DNA from: Nitrosomonas sp. JL21
GTDB lineage: Bacteria; Pseudomonadota; Gammaproteobacteria; Burkholderiales; Nitrosomonadaceae
Reading direction: 5' to 3'
Assembly: GCF_009833095.1 (NCBI RefSeq)
Contig: NZ_QRCB01000055.1
Location: 1 to 32,844 of the forward strand
Length of the DNA: 32,844 bases
Below the pieces are notes generated by a model, which saw only the letters and a program-made list of their open reading frames with translations, had not been told where the DNA came from and did not search any database. Positions 7,197 to 16,344 of this stretch are shown one piece after another. The position numbers and the translations under genes are program-made. Numbering within the stretch: position 1 is the stretch's first letter; each line of letters starts with the position of its first letter.

Positions 7197-10070
7197 TTAT
7201 TGGCAAGATTCGCAACTCTCATCATCAATGGCGCAATATTTGATCTCGACCGACGCCACCTCTTCTCTGGCCGCCAGGGCTTGAGACATGCCGCCGTCCG
7301 ACGGCACCGCATTGAGGGAACCGGCGCGCACTGTCGATTTCTCGGCGGCAGTCGCACCCAGTGAACGCAGATAATAGGTCGTCTTCAAGCCACGGATCCA
7401 CGCCAGTTTATAGGTGTCATCCAGTTTCTTGCCGGAAACGCCGGCCATATAGATATTCAGCGACTGCGATTGATCGATCCATTTCTGCCGCCGCGCGCCC
7501 GCCTCGATCAACCAGAGCGGATCCATTTCAAAAGCCGTGGCATAGAGCGCGCGGATATTGTCCGGAATGCGGTCGATTTTGCTGATCGCGCCATCGAAAT
7601 ACTTCAAGTCCGCAATCATGACTTCATCCCACAGATTGAGCTTTTTCAGATCCCGCACCAGCGATTTGTTCGCGATCGTGAATTCGCCGGACAAGTTGGA
7701 TTTGACATACAGATTCTGGTAGGTCGGCTCGATACTGGCGGAAACGCCGACGATATTCGATATCGTCGCGGTTGGCGCAATCGCGAGGCAATTGGAGTTG
7801 CGCATGCCGTGTTGCTTGATGCGCTGCCGCAATGCATCCCAATCCAGTGTCGTGGATGAATCGGCTTCGACATAACCGCCGCGCTCCTGACGCAACACGT
7901 CCAACGTATCATGCGGCAGAATGCCGCGATCCCACAGGCTGCCGCGATAGGTGCTATAGCAACCCCGCTCTTCCGCCAATTCGGTCGAAGCCCAGTACGC
8001 CTGATAGGCGACGGCTTCCATCGAACGATCGGCGAATTCCACGGCTTCCTGCGAACTGTACGGAATACCGAGCTGATGCAGGCAATCCTGGAATCCCATG
8101 ATGCCCAGCCCGACCGGCCGGTGTTTGAGATTGGCGTTGCGCGCTTTGGCGACGGCGTAAAAATTGATATCGATGACGTTATCGAGCATGCGCATGGCGA
8201 CCTGGATGGTGCGCTTCAATTTGTCCATATCAAGCTTGCCGTCATTCAAATGTGCGGGCAAATTGACCGAGCCAAGATTGCAGACGGCGATTTCCTTGTC
8301 ATTGGTATTCAACGTGATTTCCGTGCATAAATTGGAACTATGCACGACGCCGACATGATTCTGCGGAGAACGCACGTTGCAGGGATCTTTGAACGTGATC
8401 CACGGATGACCGGTTTCAAACAGCATGCTCAGCATCTTGCGCCAAAGTTGAACCGCAGGCACTTTTTTATGCAGCGTCAATTCGCCGCGCTCGACTTTGG
8501 CTTCGTATGCCAGATAAGCCTGTTCGAATTGCTGACCGAATTTGTCATGCAGATCCGGCACGTCCGACGGCGAAAACAATGTCCAATCGCCGCCGTCCAT
8601 CACGCGCTTCATGAACAAATCGGGAATCCACGTGGCGGTATTCATGTCATGGGTGCGGCGGCGGTCATCGCCGGTATTCTTGCGCAATTCCAGGAATTCT
8701 TCGATATCCAGATGCCAGCATTCGAGATAGGCGCACACCGCACCTTTGCGTTTGCCGCCTTGATTGACCGCGACCGCCGTATCCGACACGACCTTGAGGA
8801 AAGGCACGACACCCTGGGATTTACCGTTGGTGCCCTTGATGCGCGCGCCCATCGCCCGCACCGATGTCCAGTCATTGCCCAGACCGCCGGCATATTTGGC
8901 CAGCAGCGCATTTTCCTTGATGGCTTCATAAATGCCGTCCAAGTCGTCCGGAACCGTGGTCAGATAGCAGGACGATAACTGCGAGCGGCAGGTGCCGGAA
9001 TTGAACAGTGTCGGCGTCGAGCTCATGAAATCGAAGCTCGACAGCACCTGATAGAACTCGATCGCGCGCGCTTCGCGGTCGATCTCATTCAATGCCAATC
9101 CCATCGCGACGCGCATGAAGAAAGCCTGTGGCAATTCGATGCGCCGCTCCTTGATATGCAGGAAATAGCGGTCGTACAACGTCTGCAAGCCAAGGTAATC
9201 AAACTGCAAATCCCGCTCGGCGTCCAATGCTTCTGCAAGACGTGCCAGATCGAATTGCGCCAGGCGTTGATCCAGCAGTTCTGCTTCGATGCCCTGCTTG
9301 ATGAATACCGGAAAATATTCTTTATAGCGGGCCTGCATCGCTTGATGTGAAATCTCTTCACCCAGAATTTCATAGCGCATGTTATTCAATAATAAACGCG
9401 CAGTCACATAACTATAGGCGGGATCTTTTTCGATCAATACGCGCGCCGACAGGATCGCCGATTTTCTGACTTCATCGAGCGACACGCCGTCGTATAAATC
9501 CTTCAGCGTGGATTTCAGAATCAACGACGCATCGATGGTATTGCCCAATCCCTTACAGGACGATTCGATCAATGCCGACAATTGGGCGATATCCAACGGC
9601 ACCTTTTTGCCATCATCCATGACATACCGTGTTTCGGCGCCCGCTTCGGCAGTGGATTTCTGCTTCAGCTTGGCTCTTTCCCGCGCCCGCTCCTCGCGGT
9701 ACAGCACATAAGCGCGCGCCACATCATGCTCGCCGGAACGCATCAGCGCCAGTTCAACCTGGTCCTGAATATCTTCGATATGGAAAGTACCGCTGTCCGG
9801 TTGACGGCGCAGCAATGCATTCACCACGTCTGTGGTCAGGCTCGCAACCACTTCCCGCACTCTGACCGATGCCGCGCCCTGCCCGCCATCGACCGCGATG
9901 AACGCCTTGGTCATGGCCACCGAGATCTTGCCGGGTTCAAATGCAACGACGGACCCGTTGCGGCGTATCACTTTGTAGTGAGAAAAACGGGAATTCTGTG
10001 ATCCGGTATCAAAAAAGCCTGGCTGGGCAGATAGTGGTTTGAGGTTGGTATGTTCCGTCGTCAGTTGCAT
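7197..10070 (-). CDS. nrdA: Class Ia ribonucleoside-diphosphate reductase, alpha subunit
   Basis: The 957-residue catalytic subunit reduces ribonucleoside diphosphates. An ATP-cone occupies about residues 33-130, and a second cone-like stretch about 149-230. Active-site residues are Cys368 (SSCYL), the NLCTE block with Asn580, Cys582 and Glu584, and Cys597 (CNLGSVNL). The radical-transfer tyrosine pair is in 'KTTYYLRSLGA' and the C-terminal redox pair is Cys953/Cys956 (CESC). It is longer than E. coli NrdA (761 aa), mainly through the N-terminal allosteric region. The start at 10070 has GGGGAG upstream. A NrdR-box-like sequence lies about 90 bp upstream, so NrdR repression with nrdB is likely. 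Confidence 0.96.
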   Translation of the reverse strand: MQLTTEHTNLKPLSAQPGFFDTGSQNSRFSHYKVIRRNGSVVAFEPGKISVAMTKAFIAVDGGQGAASVRVREVVASLTTDVVNALLRRQPDSGTFHIEDIQDQVELALMRSGEHDVARAYVLYREERARERAKLKQKSTAEAGAETRYVMDDGKKVPLDIAQLSALIESSCKGLGNTIDASLILKSTLKDLYDGVSLDEVRKSAILSARVLIEKDPAYSYVTARLLLNNMRYEILGEEISHQAMQARYKEYFPVFIKQGIEAELLDQRLAQFDLARLAEALDAERDLQFDYLGLQTLYDRYFLHIKERRIELPQAFFMRVAMGLALNEIDREARAIEFYQVLSSFDFMSSTPTLFNSGTCRSQLSSCYLTTVPDDLDGIYEAIKENALLAKYAGGLGNDWTSVRAMGARIKGTNGKSQGVVPFLKVVSDTAVAVNQGGKRKGAVCAYLECWHLDIEEFLELRKNTGDDRRRTHDMNTATWIPDLFMKRVMDGGDWTLFSPSDVPDLHDKFGQQFEQAYLAYEAKVERGELTLHKKVPAVQLWRKMLSMLFETGHPWITFKDPCNVRSPQNHVGVVHSSNLCTEITLNTNDKEIAVCNLGSVNLPAHLNDGKLDMDKLKRTIQVAMRMLDNVIDINFYAVAKARNANLKHRPVGLGIMGFQDCLHQLGIPYSSQEAVEFADRSMEAVAYQAYWASTELAEERGCYSTYRGSLWDRGILPHDTLDVLRQERGGYVEADSSTTLDWDALRQRIKQHGMRNSNCLAIAPTATISNIVGVSASIEPTYQNLYVKSNLSGEFTIANKSLVRDLKKLNLWDEVMIADLKYFDGAISKIDRIPDNIRALYATAFEMDPLWLIEAGARRQKWIDQSQSLNIYMAGVSGKKLDDTYKLAWIRGLKTTYYLRSLGATAAEKSTVRAGSLNAVPSDGGMSQALAAREEVASVEIKYCAIDDESCESCQ

Positions 10071-10154
10071 AGATGATCTCCCCTAACTGATTATTCAAGA
10101 CCAGAGAAAAGACAATTTCCATGAATTCAATGAAATAGTATTTTCCCCGGTTAA

Positions 10155-10170
10155 CCACAACATATAGTGT
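10155..10170 (-). promoter_or_regulatory. NrdR-box-like site upstream of nrdA
   Basis: On the minus strand ACACTATATGTTGTGG agrees at 13 of 16 positions with the NrdR box (ACACTATATATAGTGT type). NrdR boxes usually occur in pairs about three helical turns apart. Only a weak half-site (TACTATTTCATTG, around 10126-10141) is visible nearby. Confidence 0.5.
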
Positions 10171-10210
10171 TGAACGTATATCGATACAGCACCAATGGTA
10201 GGGCAAGTAT

Positions 10211-10223
10211 TGCACAATGTGCA
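10211..10223. promoter_or_regulatory. 13-bp palindrome between nrdA and lemA
   Basis: TGCACAATGTGCA is a perfect dyad (TGCACA, one central base, TGTGCA) within the 312-bp divergent spacer. It could be an operator for either gene; the binding protein is unknown. Confidence 0.3.
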
Positions 10224-10382
10224 TCGGTGGTAAACAAAAAAATTATTTTTTTCCGAAAAAAGAACGTGCTGAATCTGCCTGATCGGAGATCCTGCTTGAT
10301 TCCTCCGCCATTCCAGGAGTATTGTAAAAATCGCTTCAATCACCATCTAGGCAATAATCGTTTTTTGAGGAGAGGCACCGCC

Positions 10383-10991
10383 ATGCGCAAACAATTTTTG
10401 ATCATGCTGTTGATCAGTTCGCTCGCTTTAAGTGGCTGCGGCTACAATACGCTTCAATCCACAGACGAACAGATCAAGGCAAGCTGGGCAGAAGTGTTGA
10501 ATCAATACAAACGCCGCGCCGATCTAGTTCCAAATCTGGTCAATGTCGTCAAAGGATTTGCGGCACAGGAAAAAGAGGTATTGATGGGCGTCACCACGGC
10601 CCGTTCCAAAGTCGGCGGCATTCAGGCAACCCCGGAACTGATCAATGATACCGAGGCTTTTTCGAAATTCCAGGATGCTCAGGGTGAATTATCGAGCGCT
10701 CTTTCGCGGCTCATGGTGGTCGTGGAAAATTATCCGGAACTCAAATCGGACACGCATTTCCGCGATCTACAGGCGCAACTGGAAGGTACCGAAAATCGCA
10801 TCACGGTGGCCCGCAACCGCTATATCAAAGCAGTGCAGGATTACAATGTCACGGTGCGGAGCTTTCCCAGCAATCTGACGGCGATGGCATTTGGCTTTCA
10901 CACCAAGCCGAGCTTCAGCGTGGACAATGAGCAAGAAATCTCTTCCGCACCGGTGGTCGATTTCAATCGTCCGGATCGCGACAGAAAATAA
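10383..10991 (+). CDS. LemA family lipoprotein
   Basis: A 202-residue LemA protein. Its N-terminus is a signal peptide with lipobox LSGC (Cys about 19), and it continues with the family's hallmark 'EQIKASWAEVLNQYKRRADLVPNLVNVVKGFA', then long helices ending in 'NRYIKAVQDYNVTVRSFPSN'. It is probably periplasmic and anchored by the lipid; the biochemical role of LemA is not established. I set the start at 10383 because GAGGAGAGG lies just upstream and the signal peptide begins there; the longer frame upstream is spurious. It heads an operon with two TPM-domain genes, the usual LemA companions. Confidence 0.9.
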   Translation: MRKQFLIMLLISSLALSGCGYNTLQSTDEQIKASWAEVLNQYKRRADLVPNLVNVVKGFAAQEKEVLMGVTTARSKVGGIQATPELINDTEAFSKFQDAQGELSSALSRLMVVVENYPELKSDTHFRDLQAQLEGTENRITVARNRYIKAVQDYNVTVRSFPSNLTAMAFGFHTKPSFSVDNEQEISSAPVVDFNRPDRDRK

Positions 10992-11010
10992 TCTTATCCC
11001 CACTTGAGCC

Positions 11011-11898
11011 ATGATAGTTCAACGATTTTTCCGAAACTGGGCAAGAAAGCTGGTATTTTTCGCAATTCTATGGATTGCTCAATATGCGTGGGCAGACAGC
11101 GCGATTCCGCAGCTCAAGGCACATGTCACGGACTTGACGGCGACGTTGTCCATTCCCGAAATGACGCGACTGGAACAAAAGCTGATCGCCTTCGAACAGA
11201 AAAAAGGCAGTCAGATTGCGGTGCTGATCGTGCCGACCACGCAGCCCGAAACCATTGAGCAATATTCGATGCGCGTGGTTGAAAGCTGGAAGCTGGGACG
11301 CAAAAATACCGATGATGGCGTGCTCTTGCTGGTAGCCAAGAATGATCACGCATTGCGCATCGAAGTCGGTTATAGTTTAGAAGGCGTGTTGCCGGATGCT
11401 ACGGCGAAGCAGATTATCGACGACATCATCGTGCCTCAATTCAAAGCTGGACATTTTGGCACAGGCATCGATGCCGGCATCGATGCCATTGTAAGACTGG
11501 TCGAGGGTGAACCGCTGCCCCCGCCACCCGCCCAGCACGGTTCTGCATCCTCAGGCACGGCCGGCATGCTCGATCATCTGGCATTCATCGCAATAGGACT
11601 CATCGCATTCGGCAGGGTGTTCCAATCGCTATTCGGCCGTTTTGCCGGTGCTGCCGTGACCAGCGTGGGTGCCGGATTTGTAGGATGGCTATTATTTTCT
11701 TCGTTGGCGGCCGCCATTGTTATTGCCATCCTCGCTTTCGCATTCGGGCTGTTCCAATCGGCCGGACCCGGCATTTACAGAACGGGCCGCGGCGGCCATT
11801 ATTGGGGGGGCGATAGCGGCCGGGGCGGCGGCTTTGGGGGTGGATTCGGCGGCGGTGGCGGCGGATTTGGCGGTGGCGGCGCATCCGGGAGATGGTGA
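11011..11898 (+). CDS. TPM-domain protein (YgcG family), exported, Gly-rich tail
   Basis: A 295-residue protein with a signal peptide (about 1-28, ending A-W-A-D), a TPM domain at about 30-165 ('RLEQKLIAFEQKKGSQIAVL', 'DDGVLLLVAKNDHALRIEVG', 'IDDIIVPQFKAGHFG'), a Pro-rich linker, two hydrophobic segments (about 195-250) and a C-terminal Gly/Phe repeat tail ('GGGFGGGFGGGGGG'). This layout is typical of YgcG-type proteins encoded beside LemA. TPM domains have been linked to phosphatase-like activity in plants and to membrane-protein assembly, but the role in bacteria is unclear. It lies 19 bp after lemA and is followed immediately by a second TPM gene. Confidence 0.88.
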   Translation: MIVQRFFRNWARKLVFFAILWIAQYAWADSAIPQLKAHVTDLTATLSIPEMTRLEQKLIAFEQKKGSQIAVLIVPTTQPETIEQYSMRVVESWKLGRKNTDDGVLLLVAKNDHALRIEVGYSLEGVLPDATAKQIIDDIIVPQFKAGHFGTGIDAGIDAIVRLVEGEPLPPPPAQHGSASSGTAGMLDHLAFIAIGLIAFGRVFQSLFGRFAGAAVTSVGAGFVGWLLFSSLAAAIVIAILAFAFGLFQSAGPGIYRTGRGGHYWGGDSGRGGGFGGGFGGGGGGFGGGGASGRW

Positions 11899-11899
11899 A

Positions 11900-12403
11900 A
11901 TGAATGTGAGCCGTATCAAAAGCCATTTATTGGCGGGGCAACTGACCGTACGCCGGCTGTTTCCGGCGAAAACGCTGGCGGCAATCGAATTGGCAATCAA
12001 GCAATCGGAAACGCATCATGCCGGCCAGATTTGCTTTGCGGTGGAAGCCGCGCTCAGCACCATGGCGCTATTGAACAACCAAACCGCCCGGGAGCGCGCA
12101 GTGGAAGTGTTTTCCCGATTACGGATCTGGGATACCGAACACAACAACGGCGTATTGATTTATGTATTGCTCGCTGACCGGGATGTGGAAATCGTCGCCG
12201 ATCGGGGGCTCAATCATTGCGTGTCAAATTCTGAATGGGAAACGATCTGTCAAGCCATGGAATCAGCGTTCCGGCAACAGCAATTCGAAAGAGGCGTTAT
12301 TGCAGGCATCAAAACGATTGACCAGTATTTATGCACGCATTTTCCTTTGCAGCGGGAGAAACCGGTCAATGAATTGGCTGACAGACCGGTCATCCTGAAG
12401 TGA
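11900..12403 (+). CDS. Second TPM-domain protein, apparently without signal peptide
   Basis: A 167-residue protein related to the preceding TPM domain: 'FPAKTLAAIELAIKQSETHHAGQICFAVE', 'RIWDTEHNNGVLIYVLLADRDVEIVADRGL' and 'AFRQQQFERGVIAGIKTIDQYL' follow the family's order. There is no signal peptide or membrane segment, so it is probably cytoplasmic or associates with the first protein's membrane part. The ATG at 11900 begins one base after the previous stop, which implies translational coupling; the longer open frame overlapping the upstream gene is not needed. LemA-TPM-TPM triplets recur in Proteobacteria. Confidence 0.85.
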   Translation: MNVSRIKSHLLAGQLTVRRLFPAKTLAAIELAIKQSETHHAGQICFAVEAALSTMALLNNQTARERAVEVFSRLRIWDTEHNNGVLIYVLLADRDVEIVADRGLNHCVSNSEWETICQAMESAFRQQQFERGVIAGIKTIDQYLCTHFPLQREKPVNELADRPVILK

Positions 12404-12429
12404 AATTTGCAGGAAAATACCGGCTATCT

Positions 12430-13503
12430 TTATTTATGATTAAGCGCAGGATAATCAATATAACCCTGCGCACCTTGCGTGTAGAACGTCGCCGGATTCG
12501 GCTCATTCAAGACAGCGCCCGCTTTAATCCGAGCTGGTAGATCGGGGTTAGCCAGAAAACTCGCGCCAAAGGCAATGGCGTCGAGTTGTCCCGCTTGAAT
12601 CACCTGATCGGCTTCGTAGGCGGAATATCCCATATTGCCGATCAATACGCCGGTATAGTTCTGGCGAATGGGCGTCATGATATCGCCGCTCTGTTGTTGA
12701 AAAAAATCGCCGCGCATCACATGCAGGTACGCAAGGTTAAAGTCATTGAGCCGTTTTGCAAGCCACGTGGATAACCCGATGGGATCACTATCCCGCATGC
12801 TGTTGTAGCTATTGAGCGGCGAAATGCGCAGCCCGACGCAATGACTTCCCCAAACGGCACAGACCGCCTCGAGCACTTCCAGCATCAGGCGAGCGCGATT
12901 TTCTATGGAACCGCCATATCTGCCGGTACGCTGGTTCGAGCCGTCCCGCAGAAACTCATCCAATAAATAACCATTTGCGCCGTGGATTTCGATGCCATCA
13001 AAACCCGCGGTTTTCGCATTCTCGGCGGCTGTTTGAAAGCCGAACACAATCGCGGGCAATTCATTATCGCGCAGCACTCGGGGAACCACATAAGGTTTTT
13101 TCCCTTCAGGCGTGTGGACTTCATCATTGGTAATGGCAAGCGCGCTCGGAGCGACGGGTTGAGCACCGCGATTGAGCAAGGGATGACATGCTCTGCCGCC
13201 ATGCCAAAGTTGCAGGAAAATTCTGCCTCCCCCCTCATGAACCGCATCGGTAATTTTCCGCCACCCTGCGGTCTGCTCTTGTGAATAAATGCCTGGTTCG
13301 CGCCAAAAGGCCGAATGGCCTTCCATGATCATGGTTGCCTCGGTGATGATCAATCCAGCCGTGGCCCGCTGCACATAGTATTGCGACATCAAGGCATTCG
13401 GAATGTGGCCGTCATCAGCTCGGCAGCGCGTAAGGGGCGCCATCATGATGCGGTTCGGTAGTGTCAATGCGCCCAATTGGAGCGGCGAAAATAATGAAGC
13501 CAT
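12430..13503 (-). CDS. Old Yellow Enzyme family NADH:flavin oxidoreductase (NemA-like)
   Basis: A 357-residue FMN-dependent ene-reductase. Motifs in order: 'MAPLTRCRA' near the N-terminus, 'AGLIITEATMI', 'GGGRIFLQLWHGGRACHP', the active-site block 'GIEIHGANGYLLDEFLRD' with the substrate-binding His/Asn pair and a Tyr, 'RYGGSIENRARLMLEV', and 'FGASFLANPDLPARI' in the FMN phosphate region. Such enzymes reduce activated C=C bonds or nitro groups; the true substrate is unknown. The ATG at 13503 has AAGGGA upstream and fits the family length better than the ATG at 13521. It lies 61 bp after dinB, possibly in one transcript, and converges on the TPM operon. Confidence 0.9.
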   Translation of the reverse strand: MASLFSPLQLGALTLPNRIMMAPLTRCRADDGHIPNALMSQYYVQRATAGLIITEATMIMEGHSAFWREPGIYSQEQTAGWRKITDAVHEGGGRIFLQLWHGGRACHPLLNRGAQPVAPSALAITNDEVHTPEGKKPYVVPRVLRDNELPAIVFGFQTAAENAKTAGFDGIEIHGANGYLLDEFLRDGSNQRTGRYGGSIENRARLMLEVLEAVCAVWGSHCVGLRISPLNSYNSMRDSDPIGLSTWLAKRLNDFNLAYLHVMRGDFFQQQSGDIMTPIRQNYTGVLIGNMGYSAYEADQVIQAGQLDAIAFGASFLANPDLPARIKAGAVLNEPNPATFYTQGAQGYIDYPALNHK

Positions 13504-13564
13504 GGAAATGATCCCTTGCATTTCAAAATTTCATTGTAACGCACCAACACGGCAGTGCATCTGC

Positions 13565-14719
13565 TCACGACATAAAGGGCAATTCTTGCTGAACGCCGAT
13601 CTGAGCATGCGACACATCTTGGGAAGACAGTGAGCTGGCTTTTACTCCCAGCAGGCGTATTTTCTTTCTGAGTTGCACTCTGCGCAGACACTCACGCGCT
13701 GCAATGCGAATAATCGCAGCATCGGAGGTGGATGAAGTCAACGTAAAATCCCGTGTCACGGTTTGAAAATCCTCAAAGCGTAATTTGATGCTGATCGTGC
13801 GACTGCTCAGGGCTTTCTGTTGCAAATCTTCGGCGATTTGCCGGCAAAGGGCCGCAAATGTTTCAGACAATACATCGCGATCGGTGCACGGGTGAAGGTC
13901 GCGCTCGAAAGTGGTTTCCCGGCTGAGGGATTTAGGATCGGCATGGGTAACGACCGGTCGATCGTCTATGCCATGGGACACTTCATTCAGCCATGCGGAA
14001 TAGCTGCGCCCAAAATGGGTTTGCAACAATCCAGGGTCAGTCTGAGCCAATTGGGCAATCGTATGAATTCCAAGAGATTCAAGCTTCTTTGCTGCCTTAG
14101 GACCGATGCCGTTGATTTTGCTGACCGATAAGGGCCAGATGCGGTGAGCAATATCGGCGTGTTGTATAATCACCAATCCATCAGGTTTGTCCAGATCCGA
14201 GCAGATTTTCGATAATAATTTATTCGGAGAAATTCCCATCGAACAGGTAAGACCGGTTGCCTCTTGTACCACCTGCTTGATGCGTTGCCCCAGCGTCAGA
14301 GCATCGTCTACCAGATCATTCAAGTCGATATAAATTTCATCGATGCCCGAATCCTCGATGTGAGGCGCAATGGTGGCAACGGCCGCTTTGAAGAGCCGGG
14401 AATAATGGCGATAGCGATCAAAATCGGCCGGCAGAAGAATGGCGTCCGGCGCAAGCTGGGCTGCTTTCATGACGCCCATCGCAGAAAAAACACCCAATGC
14501 GCGAGCTTCATACGTCGCCGTGGTAACGACACCGCGGCCCGTATAATCGCGCAGCTTAAAAAAATGCCTAGAGCCATCCGGCCGAATAATGGGTTCATGT
14601 TCGATCCGGCCTGCAATGACCACGGGTTGACCGCGTAATTCCGGATAACGGGATAGCTCGACAGACGCATAAAAAGCATCCATATCGAGATGAGCAATTC
14701 GGCGAGTGGGAGCGTTCAT
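13565..14719 (-). CDS. dinB: DNA polymerase IV (Y family)
   Basis: A 384-residue translesion polymerase. The catalytic acidic residues are visible in 'HLDMDAFYASVE' (residues about 10-21) and 'DSGIDEIYIDL' (about 125-135). A 'GISPNKLLSKICSDLDKPDGL' block, the HhH region 'INGIGPKAAKKLESLGI' and the little-finger domain follow. The C-terminus 'QQELPFMS' looks like a beta-clamp-binding peptide. Compared with E. coli Pol IV there is an insertion of about 20 residues (IEHEPIIRP...FKLRDYTG) between 'PVVIAG' and 'RGVVTTATYEAR', seen in many betaproteobacterial DinB proteins. No LexA box is obvious in the short upstream region. Confidence 0.93.
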   Translation of the reverse strand: MNAPTRRIAHLDMDAFYASVELSRYPELRGQPVVIAGRIEHEPIIRPDGSRHFFKLRDYTGRGVVTTATYEARALGVFSAMGVMKAAQLAPDAILLPADFDRYRHYSRLFKAAVATIAPHIEDSGIDEIYIDLNDLVDDALTLGQRIKQVVQEATGLTCSMGISPNKLLSKICSDLDKPDGLVIIQHADIAHRIWPLSVSKINGIGPKAAKKLESLGIHTIAQLAQTDPGLLQTHFGRSYSAWLNEVSHGIDDRPVVTHADPKSLSRETTFERDLHPCTDRDVLSETFAALCRQIAEDLQQKALSSRTISIKLRFEDFQTVTRDFTLTSSTSDAAIIRIAARECLRRVQLRKKIRLLGVKASSLSSQDVSHAQIGVQQELPFMS

Positions 14720-14763
14720 GGCGTCGATTTTGAACGGAAAAGATGGCTTATCAAGGATGATTC

Positions 14764-16104
14764 ATGACTCTATTTGATCGAATTATAGATAAATCATCGA
14801 CAAAATTGGTGAATCGGAAAAAACACGCTATGATCCACGCATTCATTTCACCCTCCTCAATGACATTAACGCCGATGCGAAGAAAATATCCACAATTAGC
14901 TGAAATCATAATCATTGCATCCCTAATCGCCTTTTCTCCCGTTACCTACGCATTACCTGACGATTGCCTGAAGTTAACCGCGCCGGCAACATTTCTGGAA
15001 ACAAGTGGCCTGGTGTGCTTGCAAAAAGTCATCATATCGAGCGAAGCAAGTTCTCAATTCTACAAAGGTTCCTTGCAATGGTTGGGTATCGGCAATCCTA
15101 ATCGCTTCAAACTGATGAGTATTGAATTTGATCAGACATCGGAAGTTCATAGCCCTATCTATTCCGAGATTAATGAAATACTGACGTTGCCCAAGGTGGA
15201 TATTCCGAAATTATTCGGCACAGAGCGCTATGCGGTCAATTTAAGGATGGTTCCGGATATTGAAGGTTCGGGCGATGTTCTATTCGAATTGGCTCAGGTC
15301 GAGATCTTTAACAATCCGGATTATGTCGCGGGCAAGGATTGGAAGCCGTATGGCATGCTGCAACCAGGCGAGCGCAAGATTGTCGATATTCTTGGACATT
15401 CTCTGCCGTATGCGATGATTGCGGATGCAAGCTATGATTTTAAGAATGTAACCGTTGAATCCTGGGAGTTGATTGATTCTATGCAGAGAAGCTCCGGAAT
15501 GGATGCAGGCGTCTATAAAAATCGCGATACGCAGGAACTGGTGATAGCATTTCGAGGCACGGAAACCTGCGATTTCTCATGTTCTCTGGATGAAGTGCAA
15601 AATTCCACGCGAGACATGATCGCTGATGCCGCTATCGGGACTGGGATAGTCAGTGACCAATTCAAACATGCCTTTAATTTTGCGCAAGACATTGTCAAGC
15701 GTTACCCAATCAGCAAAATTACCGTGACTGGGCATTCACTCGGCGGCGGTCTGGCGCAGGCGGTAGGCGCAACATTAGGGCTTGAAACTTACGCGTTTAA
15801 TTCGTCTCCCGTTCCAGATCATTTTTTTGATACCTACCAAATTACTTTGACGAGTGAGCAGTTGGCTGAATTGATCCATGTCGTCGCCGATGTTCATGAC
15901 CCTGTCTCAAATACCAATGAAACCGGGGATTTTTATTTTGATTCCCATCATGTTACGCCTCTGATCCAATTGAATTTTGACCGCAGAGAAATTATTCCTG
16001 TTCGAGCAGTGAATTTGGATGATCTAAGATTTGATCGTCATGGGATAACCCGTTTTTATGATAATGCCTTAGCGCTGATCAATATTTACAGAGCAGGCTG
16101 GTAA
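14764..16104 (+). CDS. Secreted class 3 lipase
   Basis: A 446-residue alpha/beta-hydrolase of the Lipase_3 type. The nucleophile elbow is 'VTGHSLGGGLAQAVG' (GxSxG), the oxyanion-region motif is 'LVIAFRGTE', and candidate Asp and His members of the triad lie in 'VADVHDPVSN' and 'RHGITRF'. A hydrophobic signal-like segment, 'IIIIASLIAFSPVTYALP', sits at about 48-65. The ATG at 14764 has a strong AAGGA site, giving an unusually long pre-signal region; a start at 14875 would give a conventional signal peptide but has no clear binding site. It is probably exported. Divergent from dinB, monocistronic, natural substrate unknown. Confidence 0.85.
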   Translation: MTLFDRIIDKSSTKLVNRKKHAMIHAFISPSSMTLTPMRRKYPQLAEIIIIASLIAFSPVTYALPDDCLKLTAPATFLETSGLVCLQKVIISSEASSQFYKGSLQWLGIGNPNRFKLMSIEFDQTSEVHSPIYSEINEILTLPKVDIPKLFGTERYAVNLRMVPDIEGSGDVLFELAQVEIFNNPDYVAGKDWKPYGMLQPGERKIVDILGHSLPYAMIADASYDFKNVTVESWELIDSMQRSSGMDAGVYKNRDTQELVIAFRGTETCDFSCSLDEVQNSTRDMIADAAIGTGIVSDQFKHAFNFAQDIVKRYPISKITVTGHSLGGGLAQAVGATLGLETYAFNSSPVPDHFFDTYQITLTSEQLAELIHVVADVHDPVSNTNETGDFYFDSHHVTPLIQLNFDRREIIPVRAVNLDDLRFDRHGITRFYDNALALINIYRAGW

Positions 16105-16344
16105 CTTGAATTATTGGGGCCCCCTACTTGAGCCTTCAAACACACACTGATCAATCGCATCAGCATTGAATTCGATCACATTCAAGTGTACTGCAACTGA
16201 AGTGCATTACTTTTCTCTATCCCCTTTGTAACAAAACATCCTGATTTCTAATAGTTTTAATTCCCAAAAAACTCAATATTCTGAAATATGCCATAAAAAC
16301 CTTGCTATTTCACGCAACCTACCAAGAGCTTCAGATTTAGAATT
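16105..16344. other. Intergenic stretch without a gene
   Basis: I see no convincing ORF or terminator here. A GGGGCCCC palindrome lies at 16117-16124 just after the lipase gene. The rest is AT-rich DNA leading to the phased repeats at 16345. Confidence 0.5.

Noticed and set aside
7043..7357. Minus-strand 104-codon frame across the nrdA end and spacer
   Set aside because: Arg/Cys-rich composition typical of a shadow frame within GC-rich nrdA.
10167..10382. In-frame extension upstream of lemA
   Set aside because: It precedes a strong ribosome-binding site and a complete lipoprotein signal peptide, and covers the nrdA promoter region.
11717..11899. In-frame extension upstream of the second TPM gene
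   Set aside because: It lies within the Gly-rich tail of the first TPM gene in another frame; the ATG at 11900 directly after the stop is the natural start.
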